Positions 8,712 through 17,038 of a stretch of DNA of 53,706 nucleotides are shown piece after piece. The position numbers and the translations under genes are program-made. The notes beneath the pieces are model-generated. The model saw only the letters and a program-made list of their open reading frames with translations, was not told the origin of the DNA and searched no databases. Position 1 is the first letter of the stretch; each line of letters begins with the position of its first letter. This stretch comes from Bacillota bacterium (GTDB taxonomy: Bacteria > Bacillota > Clostridia > Christensenellales > SZUA-584): positions 1 through 53,706 of the forward strand of contig JAEWQS010000078.1 in the NCBI GenBank assembly GCA_023399095.1, read 5' to 3'.

Positions 8712-9212
8712 ATGAAAAAAAGCTTGAAATCCCTGCATCTTGTTCTTTGCATTATCACTTTGCTGCTGCTTTTCGGCTGCGGCACATCGCCAACATCGGC
8801 TGATGCCAGCGCGGATGCCGAGCCGACGACATATGAGTATGACGGCAGTATCATCAGCGGTATGCTAGATAAAATCATGGCATCATCCGATGAAATTGTC
8901 GCTTTTCCCGTACAGATCACTGGCGCGAAGATCGTTCGCCAAGGCTGCCTGATTCATTACGACAAGATCGAATTCAACGACGACTATGTGCGCGGCAGCA
9001 CTGATCCCAATGAAGAGTATTTTCTTAACGAAGAGGAGCTTGATGAGCAAGTGGCGGTAAACGATGCGTATCTGAACTGCCCCAAGAACGCTTCGCCATA
9101 CCTCGACGAAAGCTTTGTTGAGTATATAGCCTCAAAAGAAAACGGCGTACCATTCACGCTGTACTGGCTGGACGGAGAAGTCATATTCGTCAGCATAATC
9201 AAAACTCCTTAG
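8712..9212 (+). CDS. Predicted lipoprotein of unknown function
   Basis: A 166-residue protein with a clear type II signal peptide: Lys-rich start, hydrophobic run LVLCIITLLLL and lipobox LLLFGC with Cys23 as the lipidated residue. A Ser/Ala/Asp-rich linker follows. The mature part is acidic, includes a stretch on registering calcium-like or charged side chains (DPNEEYFLNEEELDE) and ends in a beta-rich FTLYWLDGEVIFVSII segment. I do not recognise the family. AAAGGATG precedes the ATG. It is monocistronic between two terminators and so independent of the ATPase operon, although on the same strand. Confidence 0.8.
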   Translation: MKKSLKSLHLVLCIITLLLLFGCGTSPTSADASADAEPTTYEYDGSIISGMLDKIMASSDEIVAFPVQITGAKIVRQGCLIHYDKIEFNDDYVRGSTDPNEEYFLNEEELDEQVAVNDAYLNCPKNASPYLDESFVEYIASKENGVPFTLYWLDGEVIFVSIIKTP

Positions 9213-9251
9213 AGTAATTTAAAATTCATAGTCAACAATTAGGAATAAAAG

Positions 9252-9289
9252 AAACGTCCTGCAGCTCAATGAGCGGCAGAACGTTTTTT
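9252..9289. terminator. Bidirectional intrinsic terminator between convergent genes
   Basis: AACGT-CTGC-GCTC pairs with GAGC-GCAG-ACGTT around a three-base loop, with two internal mismatches, followed by TTTTTT. On the minus strand the same hairpin is followed by TTTCTTTTATT. It can therefore end both the lipoprotein transcript (+) and the ypeB transcript (-). Confidence 0.85.
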
Positions 9290-9359
9290 ATTGCGGTTTC
9301 ATTTTATAAGGGCTGGTCTTTACCTGTGCTTTCAAATGAGCTATGCGAGCTCGTTCCCG

Positions 9360-10679
9360 TTACATTACGAGCGTGCCGTTGTTGGTATGCTGAATCATCA
9401 TGATATCTTCCTCGACGCCTGTCTTCGCATTGATGTAGATGAGAAAATCCTGTCCGTCCGAGCATGTAAATTCCCAGCACAATCTTTCATCATTGGTATC
9501 CATCGGTATTAGTGCAAGACGTACGCTTTTCACTTCGAGGCTATTTGTGAGCTTTTTCTGGGCTTCATCCTGTGTCAGCGTCGGCTCTGCCAACACACGC
9601 AATTTATGAGACATCAGGTAGTTATGCATTTCAATCCCCAAAACTGTTAACGTGGGAATATCCACCCATACCTTTATGAGATCAGGATATAGCACGACAT
9701 CGCTCTCCAACGGTGCGAGATTAATCACGGCCATGCCGTCATAAAACTGCGCATAGCTGGGCGCGCTTTCCCCATATCCTTTATCAATGAGATACTGCTG
9801 CGCTGCGTCCGTAAGCTGCTCATATTTTTCATCCGTCGGTACGGCGGAAATGCCGCCGTCGCTGCTGCTCATATACCAGAGCACCTTTCCGCCTTTTTTA
9901 CTGATATATATTTCAAAGCTTTTTCCGTTTTGCTCACCTGTGAAGCCAAAGCTTGGTATGGTGCCGTTTTGCTCTCCGGAGTCTGCAAGAGCAGATGCTT
10001 CTATACCCAAAAATTGCGCTGCTGCCTGCGCGGCCTGATCGCGCGTCACCATTGCTGTACCAACACCCTCGGGCTGTTTATCCTCCGTACTCTCGGAAAA
10101 AGGACCGTCATATACCAGCCGGGGAAACTCCTGATTTGTAAAATCTAAGTTGCCCTCCTGCACGTCAGCGGCCATAAAGACCTCCTCCGCAAAGCCCTCG
10201 TCTCCCGGATAGCCATTCTGCCAGAGATTTCCTAGTTCATCGTAAATCTCACCGCAGGACTGCGCCAGCTTTTTGATCTGCTCAAAATCTTCATCTGTCA
10301 GGTTTTCACCTCTTGCAATTTTATCCGCTAAAAAATGGCAGTAATCGCCTGTGCGGTTGATAAACTGCGTGAGCGTAGATGAGCTCTGATAAGACACGGG
10401 CAGCGCCGCCAGCGAGCCTTCGGTGTCGCCCGTTTGCCGCCAGACGTCCATAAGAAGCATCGTGTATTGATTCAGGCCGTTTGAGGCGTTAAGCTTATAA
10501 AGCTTGGCTTCCAGGCTCGTCACATCCGTCATAAGCTGCTCAAACGCTTTGGAATAAAACGCGCTAATCTGGTTTTTAAGCGATGCTTTTTGGCTGTGAA
10601 ACACGATGGTGGTCACCGTCAGCGCCACGATCAGCAGCCCTGCCGTCACCGATGCGATAATCTTGTATATCTTCTTCAT
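9360..10679 (-). CDS. ypeB: Germination protein YpeB
   Basis: A 439-residue protein of spores. In Bacillus, YpeB and the cortex-lytic enzyme SleB depend on each other for stability and localisation. There is an N-terminal membrane anchor (residues 5-27), then a helical region with the typical segment YTMLLMDVWRQTGDTEGSLA, and C-terminal PepSY-type repeats including RLCWEFTCSDGQDFLIYINA. AGGAGGGACAAA sits before the ATG at 10679; an upstream ATG at 10706 lies inside sleB and lacks a binding site. The gene starts 11 bases after sleB, the usual sleB-ypeB arrangement. Confidence 0.94.
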   Translation of the reverse strand: MKKIYKIIASVTAGLLIVALTVTTIVFHSQKASLKNQISAFYSKAFEQLMTDVTSLEAKLYKLNASNGLNQYTMLLMDVWRQTGDTEGSLAALPVSYQSSSTLTQFINRTGDYCHFLADKIARGENLTDEDFEQIKKLAQSCGEIYDELGNLWQNGYPGDEGFAEEVFMAADVQEGNLDFTNQEFPRLVYDGPFSESTEDKQPEGVGTAMVTRDQAAQAAAQFLGIEASALADSGEQNGTIPSFGFTGEQNGKSFEIYISKKGGKVLWYMSSSDGGISAVPTDEKYEQLTDAAQQYLIDKGYGESAPSYAQFYDGMAVINLAPLESDVVLYPDLIKVWVDIPTLTVLGIEMHNYLMSHKLRVLAEPTLTQDEAQKKLTNSLEVKSVRLALIPMDTNDERLCWEFTCSDGQDFLIYINAKTGVEEDIMMIQHTNNGTLVM

Positions 10680-10689
10680 TTTGTCCCTC

Positions 10690-11379
10690 CTATTCACAGA
10701 AAACATGCTCGCCGATCGTGAGAATCACGGGGCGGCTCCGGATGTATTTGTTTTTGGTTTTGGCTGGATTGTAATAGAACAGCGCGCCGCTCGAAGGATC
10801 CCAGCCGTTTAACGCGTCTCTTGCGGCTTTGAGCGAATCCGCATCGGGCGCCAGATCGATCTGCCCATCATCCACCACTGAAAACGCGCCGCTCTGATAA
10901 ATCACCTTTGCGATGCTGTTTGGGAAAAGCGAGCTTTCCACGCGGTTTAGCACCACCGCCGCCACCGCTACCATGCCCTTGTACGGTTCGCCGCGCGCTT
11001 CGCCGTGAACCAGCCGTGCAAGCAGATACACGTCCTTATCGTTCTTATCGCCGCCGCTTGTTTCTCCGCCGCCTCCGCCGCCAGATGACGGGTCTGCCAC
11101 GCCCAGCTTCTCCGCCGTTTGTGATCCCACAACGCCGTCCACTGTGATGCCGTGCTTCTTCTGAAACGCAATCACAGCATCCTGCGTCTTCGCGCCGTAA
11201 TTCCCGTCCACATCTCCTTTGTAATAACCCCAGTCTTTCAGCCGCTGCTGAATTTGCTTAACTGCGTCGCCGCTCGCACCCATTTTATATGACGCGGCGG
11301 GTAAAGCTGCCGAGCAGCTGCAAAGCAAAACCGCAAGCAATGCAAGCAGCAACGCAAGCGGTTTGATTATCTTCCTCAT
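10690..11379 (-). CDS. sleB: Spore cortex-lytic enzyme SleB
   Basis: A 229-residue lytic transglycosylase that breaks down muramic-delta-lactam-containing spore cortex during germination. Order: signal sequence (residues 1-26, with a lipobox-like LLCSC), peptidoglycan-binding domain (about 32-93, GDAVKQIQQRLKDWGYYKGD), Gly-rich linker (99-112), then the Hydrolase_2 catalytic domain with HGEARGEPYKG, in which Glu127 is the expected catalytic acid. The ATG at 11379 has AAGGAG upstream. An upstream ATG at 11415 adds 12 residues without a binding site. It is followed directly by ypeB and preceded by spoIIR. Confidence 0.95.
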   Translation of the reverse strand: MRKIIKPLALLLALLAVLLCSCSAALPAASYKMGASGDAVKQIQQRLKDWGYYKGDVDGNYGAKTQDAVIAFQKKHGITVDGVVGSQTAEKLGVADPSSGGGGGGETSGGDKNDKDVYLLARLVHGEARGEPYKGMVAVAAVVLNRVESSLFPNSIAKVIYQSGAFSVVDDGQIDLAPDADSLKAARDALNGWDPSSGALFYYNPAKTKNKYIRSRPVILTIGEHVFCE

Positions 11380-11415
11380 AATGTCGCCAACTCCTTGAAA
11401 GCAGATTAACGGCAT

Positions 11416-11946
11416 TTATTGAAACAGGTCTTCGAATAGCTCTGCGAAAAAAGACGTGTACTCCACTTGAGTCATATCTTCATCCAGCGTCTCGATTTCT
11501 GTGAGACACAGAGGCGGAAACATCACACACCACCAGTTACGGCCTTCGCCCTTGCCCAGCGTGACCTCCAGCGCCTGATAGTCGCCCTCGGGATACGTCA
11601 CACTCTGATATGTCTTTTCAGGGAAGGGAAACGTGCCCACCTGCGCCGTGGCCGAATAGTCGAAATTGTTTTCCGTCAGCATCTCATTTGCCGTCTTTTC
11701 TATTATCTCAAGGTTTTCTTGGATATATTCCTGTGCTTGCTGTGCATTTTTGCATTCAAGTATGCCATCCTTTGTGGCTTCGAGCACCGCGTCGCGCACC
11801 TGCATTTTCACCGCCTGATCCTCATCGCTGTCCGAGTTCGCGATGACGTGCAGGCGAAACGGCGTGGGCGCGCAGGCACTTAACAGCAGCACCACCGCCA
11901 TCAATATGGCCAGCGCCGCAAGCTTTGCGTTCTTTTGAGTGGTCAT
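11416..11946 (-). CDS. spoIIR: Stage II sporulation protein R (SpoIIR)
   Basis: This 176-residue protein is made in the forespore and exported to the intermembrane space, where in Bacillus it triggers SpoIIGA to process pro-sigmaE in the mother cell. It has a hydrophobic N-terminal signal (residues 8-24, ending in a lipobox-like LLSAC) and the family core FRLHVIANSDSDEDQAVKMQ near its front, with RNWWCVMFPPLCL near the C terminus. I chose the ATG at 11946 (AAGGA four bases upstream) over a TTG at 11991. It heads a spoIIR-sleB-ypeB run on one strand, 36 bases before the sleB start. Confidence 0.94.
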   Translation of the reverse strand: MTTQKNAKLAALAILMAVVLLLSACAPTPFRLHVIANSDSDEDQAVKMQVRDAVLEATKDGILECKNAQQAQEYIQENLEIIEKTANEMLTENNFDYSATAQVGTFPFPEKTYQSVTYPEGDYQALEVTLGKGEGRNWWCVMFPPLCLTEIETLDEDMTQVEYTSFFAELFEDLFQ

Positions 11947-11990
11947 TTCATCCTTTACCTTTGTATCAGCGTCATATATATGCGCTTTCA

Positions 11991-12018
11991 ATTATGACCA
12001 CATATCGAAATACTATAC
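11991..12018 (-). promoter_or_regulatory. Candidate forespore (sigmaF/sigmaG) promoter of spoIIR
   Basis: On the minus strand GTATA is followed after 14 bases by GGTCATAAT, which fits the sigmaF -10 pattern GGnnAnnnT; the overlapping CATAATT also resembles a sigmaG -10 with a 17-base gap. The spacing is a little short for sigmaF. The predicted transcript would start about 40 bases before the SpoIIR ATG. Established regulation of spoIIR in Bacillus is by sigmaF. Confidence 0.4.
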
Positions 12019-12267
12019 ATAAAGATGTATATCACCATACCATACTTATCTTGATGAATATTTATATACATTATTTGGTACTTTTATCTATTAACTTTCG
12101 TCATATTCTTAATCTGTTGCATAATTATTTGCTCGTCATGAGTAACAATTCAAGCAGCAAAGGTCAAATTTGTTTCGAAAACTCAAAAAGCTGTCAAGTT
12201 TTTTTATAATAATTGTTATAATGATACCGCTTGTGTGTATTTTCTTTATATATCATTCATTTGCTAT
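12019..12267. other. AT-rich divergent spacer
   Basis: This is part of the 377-base gap between the spoIIR start and the DUF1934 gene. It is AT-rich, with two further TATAAT-like hexamers at 12205-12210 and 12217-12222, but no convincing -35 partner, hairpin, RNA gene or coding frame. I see nothing else in it. Confidence 0.5.
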
Positions 12268-12296
12268 TTATCAATTCAAAGCTTTTGTGCTATAAT
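12268..12296 (+). promoter_or_regulatory. SigmaA-type promoter of the DUF1934 gene
   Basis: TTATCA, a 17-base spacer and a perfect TATAAT, ending 17 bases before a strong AAGGAGG. The predicted transcript begins near 12303. Confidence 0.55.
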
Positions 12297-12323
12297 GTTC
12301 ACGAATTTGTAAGGAGGTCTTAC

Positions 12324-12752
12324 GTGCAGCGGGTTTTACTTAACATAAAAGGCACGCAGCGTGAAGGTGATTCAAATGAATGCATCGAATTAACAACTGA
12401 AGGCCGCCTTTCAAAAAAGCCCGAGGGGCTTTTGATCGAGTATGATGAAAGCGAGCTTACCGGTATTGAAGGGTGCACCACCACGCTTGTGCTAAAAGAT
12501 AACTGCGTGACGATGGAACGCAAAGGGACTCTGAGCATGCAGATGGAGTTTGCTCCGGGGCGTGTTTTTAACAGCAACTTAAGCACACCATACGGCACGA
12601 TCAACCTTCATGTTTTCGCGTCACGCGTGGAAAGCGAGCTAAAAGAGTCTGAAGGTCGCCTGTGCCTAGAATATGAGCTTAGCATGGACAGCCTTTCAAC
12701 GTTTAACAAACTTGATCTTTCGTTTAAAAATATGGAAGACTGCATAAATTAG
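12324..12752 (+). CDS. DUF1934 / YwiB-like small beta-barrel protein
   Basis: A 142-residue protein predicted to be all beta, matching the DUF1934 (YwiB) family in length and in the pattern RVLLNIKGTQ ... ITLVLKDNCVTMERKG ... YGTINLHVFASRVE. The biochemical function of the family is not established. GTG at 12324 is the chosen start because AAGGAGGTCTTAC lies directly before it; an extension back to 12231 would cover the promoter. It is followed 23 bases later by the MBL-fold hydrolase gene and probably shares its transcript. Confidence 0.8.
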   Translation: MQRVLLNIKGTQREGDSNECIELTTEGRLSKKPEGLLIEYDESELTGIEGCTTTLVLKDNCVTMERKGTLSMQMEFAPGRVFNSNLSTPYGTINLHVFASRVESELKESEGRLCLEYELSMDSLSTFNKLDLSFKNMEDCIN

Positions 12753-12775
12753 ATTCATAGAACTGAGGTGATTGA

Positions 12776-13423
12776 ATGGTTATCGAATGGCTTGGACACT
12801 CATGTTTCAAGGTCACGCTGAAAAACGGAACAAGAATACTGCTGGATCCTTATGATGATCATGTTGGCTATACGCCGCAAGAGGTGGAAGCGGATATTGT
12901 GACTATCAGCCATGCCCATCACGACCACAGCGATTTGTCGCATGTGACAGGTGATTATACGGTTGTGAAAGAACCGGGCGTGTTTACGTTTGGGGAACTC
13001 ACAATAGAAGGCATCAAAACCTGGCATGACACAAACCATGGCGCTAAGCGTGGTGAAAATATCTGCTATATAATTAGCGTAAATGGCATGCGGCTCTGCC
13101 ACTTGGGCGACATTGGTTATGTTCCCGAAGAAGAATGGATAGAAAAAATAAAGGGAACGGAAATTTTGCTGGTTCCGGTGGGCGGCAACTATACTGTTGA
13201 CGCTTGTGAAGCGCTGAAAATTTGCGAAACGGTAAAGCCCAATGTGATAATACCGATGCATTTCAAGACACCGGCTACCAGCCTTGATATCGCCCCTCTG
13301 AGCGATTTTTTAGAAGCTGCAGGGCGTGAATACGACGTGTCTCACCTTGGCAAATGCTATTTGAAGATAGACAAAGCGACACTGAAAAAGCGTACGCGAA
13401 TTATTGTGATGGAATATCTATAA
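12776..13423 (+). CDS. Metal-dependent hydrolase, MBL-fold (UPF0173/YtkL type)
   Basis: A 215-residue metallo-beta-lactamase-fold hydrolase. The metal-binding motif SHAHHDHSD is at about residues 45-53, further ligands are expected at GDIG (about 116) and MHFKTP (about 161). The opening IEWLGHSCFKVTLKNGTRIL is that of the UPF0173/UlaG-like group, whose physiological substrate is generally unknown. GAGGTG lies five bases before the ATG. It sits in the same direction between the DUF1934 gene and pyrG. Confidence 0.88.
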   Translation: MVIEWLGHSCFKVTLKNGTRILLDPYDDHVGYTPQEVEADIVTISHAHHDHSDLSHVTGDYTVVKEPGVFTFGELTIEGIKTWHDTNHGAKRGENICYIISVNGMRLCHLGDIGYVPEEEWIEKIKGTEILLVPVGGNYTVDACEALKICETVKPNVIIPMHFKTPATSLDIAPLSDFLEAAGREYDVSHLGKCYLKIDKATLKKRTRIIVMEYL

Positions 13424-13457
13424 ACCAACTATTATTTGATTTTACATGGAGGGGTTA

Positions 13458-15092
13458 ATGTCCACGAAATTTATTTTTGTAACTGGCGGCGTTGTATCAT
13501 CACTCGGCAAGGGGATTACCGCCGCTTCTCTGGGGCTGCTGCTCAAAAGCCGCGGGCTTAAAGTATCGCTGCAAAAATGCGACCCGTATATCAATGTTGA
13601 CCCGGGCACAATGAGCCCTTTTCAGCATGGCGAGGTTTTTGTTACGGATGACGGCGCAGAGACCGACCTTGATATCGGCCACTATGAACGCTTTACCGAC
13701 GAAAACTCATTTGCTGATTCCAATGTCACCACCGGCAAGGTGTATTGGAAGGTCATCACCAAAGAGCGCCGGGGAGATTACTTAGGCGGCACCGTTCAGG
13801 TGATCCCGCATATTACCGACGAAATCAAATCGCGCATATACAGCGTGGCCAGCAAAGAAAAGCCCGACGTCGTCATCACGGAAATAGGCGGCACGGTGGG
13901 CGATATCGAATCTCAGCCGTTCCTTGAAACCATCCGTCAGATCAAATGGGAGGTCGGCGAGGAAAACTGCATGTACATCCATGTGACGCTGATGCCATAT
14001 CTGCATAAGGTGGGGGAACTCAAAACAAAGCCCACACAGCATAGCGTTAAGGAACTGCGCACGATCGGTATCGAGCCCGACATCATCGTATGCCGCACAG
14101 AGCTTGAATTAACAGATGATATCAAGCGAAAAATCTCGTTGTTCTGCAACGTCAGCCCGGCGTGCGTGGTACAAAATCTCGACGCGGATACGCTTTACGA
14201 AGTACCCATCATGCTGCGTAACGAAAATCTGGACACGCTCGTTTGCAAGCGCCTTGATCTGCCCGATATCCCCTCGGATATTCCCGAATGGGAAAACATC
14301 GTGCGCATACAAAAACAAAAAAATGATCAGGTTACCGTCGCGATCGTGGGCAAATATATCGAGCTGCACGACGCATATTTGAGCATTGCCGAATCATTAA
14401 CACACGCTGGCATTGCCAACAAGCTTGATGTTAAGATACTTTGGATCAACGCCGTTGATCTGGAAGAGACGGACGACGCTGCAAGCATTCTCAAAGACGC
14501 AGACGGCGTGATTGTACCGGGCGGCTTTGGCGAAAGAGGTATAGAAGGCAAAATTAAGGCAATACAATACTGCAGAGAGCAAAAAGTCCCGCTCTTTGGC
14601 ATCTGCCTTGGCATGCAGCTAGCGATCATTGAGTTCGCGCGCAACGTCCTGGGGTACCGCGAGGCCAATTCGACGGAGCACTGCAGCGATACGCCGTATC
14701 CGTTCATCGATCTGATGCCCGAGCAGAAGAACATCACGGACATGGGCGGCACAATGCGCCTTGGCAGCTACAAATGCTGCATCAACAAGGGCACATTTGC
14801 GCATGATGCGTATCAGCAGGAAGAGATCAGCGAGCGACACCGCCACCGTTATGAGTTTAACAACGTATATCTCGAAGAGATGGTGAATGCCGGCATGCGT
14901 GTGGCGGGTGTGAACCCGGATCACGGCCTGGTTGAAATCATGGAAATCGGCGATCATCCGTGGTTTGTGGGCGTACAGTTCCATCCGGAATTTAAGTCGC
15001 GTCCTATACGGTCTCATCCGCTCTTCAGGGAACTGGTGGCTGCAGCCAAGCGTTTCAAAGACAGCAGAACGGACACAAAGTCCGGCAACTAA
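13458..15092 (+). CDS. pyrG: CTP synthase
   Basis: A 544-residue enzyme making CTP from UTP, ATP and glutamine. The N-terminal synthase domain has the nucleotide loop GGVVSSLGKG (about 9-18) and the glutaminase domain has nucleophile Cys383 in GICLGMQ with His509 and Glu511 in HPEF. All catalytic residues are present. The ATG at 13458 has GGAGGGG upstream; the ATG at 13446 precedes that site and is rejected. The last codons (TCCGGCAACTAA) are part of a 24-base direct repeat whose second copy lies 214 bases downstream. No terminator-like pyrG leader with a run of G was seen upstream. Confidence 0.98.
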   Translation: MSTKFIFVTGGVVSSLGKGITAASLGLLLKSRGLKVSLQKCDPYINVDPGTMSPFQHGEVFVTDDGAETDLDIGHYERFTDENSFADSNVTTGKVYWKVITKERRGDYLGGTVQVIPHITDEIKSRIYSVASKEKPDVVITEIGGTVGDIESQPFLETIRQIKWEVGEENCMYIHVTLMPYLHKVGELKTKPTQHSVKELRTIGIEPDIIVCRTELELTDDIKRKISLFCNVSPACVVQNLDADTLYEVPIMLRNENLDTLVCKRLDLPDIPSDIPEWENIVRIQKQKNDQVTVAIVGKYIELHDAYLSIAESLTHAGIANKLDVKILWINAVDLEETDDAASILKDADGVIVPGGFGERGIEGKIKAIQYCREQKVPLFGICLGMQLAIIEFARNVLGYREANSTEHCSDTPYPFIDLMPEQKNITDMGGTMRLGSYKCCINKGTFAHDAYQQEEISERHRHRYEFNNVYLEEMVNAGMRVAGVNPDHGLVEIMEIGDHPWFVGVQFHPEFKSRPIRSHPLFRELVAAAKRFKDSRTDTKSGN

Positions 15093-15099
15093 GCCGGGC
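15076..15099 (+). repeat. 24-bp direct repeat, copy 1 (covers the pyrG stop)
   Basis: The sequence CAAAGTCCGGCAACTAAGCC plus GGGC matches 15290-15313 at 22 of 24 positions. It contains an internal hairpin, GTCCGGC pairing with GCCGGGC, and includes the pyrG stop codon. Confidence 0.8.
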
Positions 15100-15289
15100 A
15101 TACAGACTGTCAAAAATCTTTTAATATAATTCGTGGGCAAGACGGGCTGTGATTTACCCCAAAAAGCATTGCTTTTCAGGGACCCCAATCCCGCGCAGCC
15201 CACACCTTGCGGTTTTGTGCAGTTTCGAGTTTGCGAGGAACAAGCAAAACCGGTAAACTGGCGGAAAACCGTAGGTTTTTCGACAAACT
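15100..15289 (+). other. Structured segment between pyrG and glnS
   Basis: The segment between the two direct repeats contains several perfect inverted repeats: GGGCTG (15144-15149) with CAGCCC (15196-15201), enclosing a dispersed hairpin repeat, and CGGTTTTG (15210-15217) with CAAAACCG (15245-15252). No gene is convincing. It could be a short non-autonomous insertion with flanking duplications, or a structured leader RNA of glnS. No T-box consensus (AGGGTGG-type) is present, although T-boxes are the usual control of synthetase genes in this phylum. Confidence 0.55.
15156..15186. repeat. Dispersed hairpin repeat, copy 2
   Basis: ACCCCAAAAAG, a short loop, then GCTTTTCAGGGACCCC. It matches the elements at 8660-8692 (inverted) and 51018-51047 (same orientation) and can form a hairpin with one mismatch. 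Confidence 0.65.
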
Positions 15290-15313
15290 CAAAGTCCGGC
15301 GAATAAGCCGGGC
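15290..15313 (+). repeat. 24-bp direct repeat, copy 2
   Basis: CAAAGTCCGGCGAATAAGCC plus GGGC, 22 of 24 identical to the copy at the end of pyrG. It also has the internal GTCCGGC/GCCGGGC hairpin. Confidence 0.8.
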
Positions 15314-15324
15314 TTGTTCATTAC

Positions 15325-15353
15325 GGAAGGCACCATTGTTTGAGATGCCTTCC
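15325..15353 (+). promoter_or_regulatory. Perfect hairpin just ahead of the glnS ribosome binding site
   Basis: GGAAGGCA (15325-15332) pairs perfectly with TGCCTTCC (15346-15353) around a 13-base loop. It ends one base before CTGGAGG, the glnS ribosome binding site. It could stabilise the message or influence initiation. Confidence 0.5.
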
Positions 15354-15368
15354 ACTGGAGGACATTCT

Positions 15369-17003
15369 ATGACAGAATCCAAGGCACGAAATTTCATTGA
15401 AGAGATTATCGACAGCGATCTTGAGTCCGGACGCGCCAGCCATGTATTGACGCGTTTTCCGCCCGAGCCCAACGGCTATCTGCATATCGGACATGCCAAA
15501 TCCATCTGCCTCAATTTCGGGACAGCGATCAAATATGGCGGCCAGTGCAATCTGCGATATGACGATACCAACCCCGTTAAAGAGGATGATGAGTACATAC
15601 AAAGCATACGGCGGGACGTTGAATGGCTCGGATTTGCGCCTGCAAAGATTCTCTTTGCCTCGGATTATTTCGATTATATGTTTGAATGTGCTTTAAAGCT
15701 CATTGATAAAGGTCTTGCCTATGTTTGCGATTTAAGCGCCGAACAAATCAGGGAATACCGCGGCACACTCAAGGAGCCCGGTAATAACAGCCCCTACCGC
15801 GATCGCAGCATTGAAGAAAACAAAAAGCTCTTCCTTGAGATGCGCGACGGCAAATACGCAGACGGAGAAAAGGTGCTGCGCGCCAAAATCGATATGGCGA
15901 GCCCAAATCTTAATATGCGTGATCCGATCATCTATCGCATACTGCGCGCCACGCATCACCGAACGGGCGACAAATGGCTGATATACCCGATGTACGACTA
16001 TGCGCATCCGCTGGGTGACGCGTATGAAGGCATCACACACAGCATATGCACGCTTGAGTTCGAGGATCATCGCCCGCTTTACGACTGGGTGGTGCAAAAC
16101 TGCGAATGCGACCCCGCACCGCATCAGTATGAGTTCGCGCGGCTTAACTTAACGCGAACCATCATGAGCAAGCGTTATCTTAAAAAACTTGTTGACGAAA
16201 AGTTTGTATCGGGCTGGGACGACCCGCGCATGCCCACGCTATCCGGCATTCGCCGCCGCGGTTTCACGCCCGAAGCAATGAGAGATTTCTGCGATCGCAT
16301 CGGTGTCGCCAAATCCAACAGCGAGGTGGAAGCAGGGCTTTTAGAGCACTGTGTCCGCGAGCATTTGGGACAATTTGCGCCGCGCCGCATGGCTGTGCTG
16401 GATCCGCTTAAGGTCGTGATTGAGAACTATAAGGGAGATGGCGAAAAGGTTAAATCCGAGAACCTGCCCAAAAACGAAGAGGCGGGTACGCGCGATGTGA
16501 AGTTCTCCCGGGAAATATATATTGAGCGCTCCGATTTCATGGAGAATCCACCGGGCAAGTTCTTCCGGCTTGCGCCCAGCAAGGAAGTGCGGCTTAAGGA
16601 CGCTTATATCATCAAATGTGAAAGCTTCATAAAGGATGAAAACGACAACGTGACCGAGCTTCGCTGCACGTTTGACCCCGATTCCAAAACGGGCGGCGCC
16701 ACGGCCGGCCGCAAAATCAAAGGAACGCTGCATTGGGTAGACGCGGTAAGCGCCGTCCCCTGCGAAGTGCGCCTGTATGACTTTCTATTAAACGAAGGCG
16801 AAGGCGACTTTACCGACAGGCTCAACGCCGAATCGTTAAAGGTACTGCCAAATGCACTGATTGAAGAGGCGGGCGCGGATGTGACCGTCGGCGAACGGTT
16901 TCAATTCCTACGCCAAGGTTATTTCAATGTGGATTCGGACAGTACGCCAGAAAAGCCCGTTTTCAATCTGATCGTCAATTTAAAAGACAGCTATAAAGGC
17001 TAG
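15369..17003 (+). CDS. glnS: Glutaminyl-tRNA synthetase
   Basis: A 544-residue class I synthetase charging tRNA-Gln. It has HIGH at 39-42 (PNGYLHIGHAKS), the second signature MSKR at 266-269 and the two C-terminal anticodon-binding beta barrels typical of GlnRS (DFMENPPGKFFRLAPSKEVR region). The start is the ATG at 15369 behind CTGGAGG; the open frame reaches 15207, but that extension translates the repeat-rich leader and is rejected. Most Bacillota make Gln-tRNA through GatCAB, so a GlnRS next to gltX implies a direct route here. gltX follows after 36 bases. Confidence 0.96.
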   Translation: MTESKARNFIEEIIDSDLESGRASHVLTRFPPEPNGYLHIGHAKSICLNFGTAIKYGGQCNLRYDDTNPVKEDDEYIQSIRRDVEWLGFAPAKILFASDYFDYMFECALKLIDKGLAYVCDLSAEQIREYRGTLKEPGNNSPYRDRSIEENKKLFLEMRDGKYADGEKVLRAKIDMASPNLNMRDPIIYRILRATHHRTGDKWLIYPMYDYAHPLGDAYEGITHSICTLEFEDHRPLYDWVVQNCECDPAPHQYEFARLNLTRTIMSKRYLKKLVDEKFVSGWDDPRMPTLSGIRRRGFTPEAMRDFCDRIGVAKSNSEVEAGLLEHCVREHLGQFAPRRMAVLDPLKVVIENYKGDGEKVKSENLPKNEEAGTRDVKFSREIYIERSDFMENPPGKFFRLAPSKEVRLKDAYIIKCESFIKDENDNVTELRCTFDPDSKTGGATAGRKIKGTLHWVDAVSAVPCEVRLYDFLLNEGEGDFTDRLNAESLKVLPNALIEEAGADVTVGERFQFLRQGYFNVDSDSTPEKPVFNLIVNLKDSYKG

Positions 17004-17038
17004 CTTTTTGCTTAATTCGAACCCGTGAAAGGAGAATA

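Noticed and set aside
15207..15368. 54-codon N-terminal extension of GlnRS
   Set aside because: It translates the structured, repeat-bearing leader, while a strong ribosome binding site precedes the ATG at 15369 and that start gives the normal family N terminus.
15093..15368. T-box leader for glnS
   Set aside because: No conserved antiterminator core (AGGGTGG-type) and no specifier-loop arrangement was seen; the hairpins present do not match.
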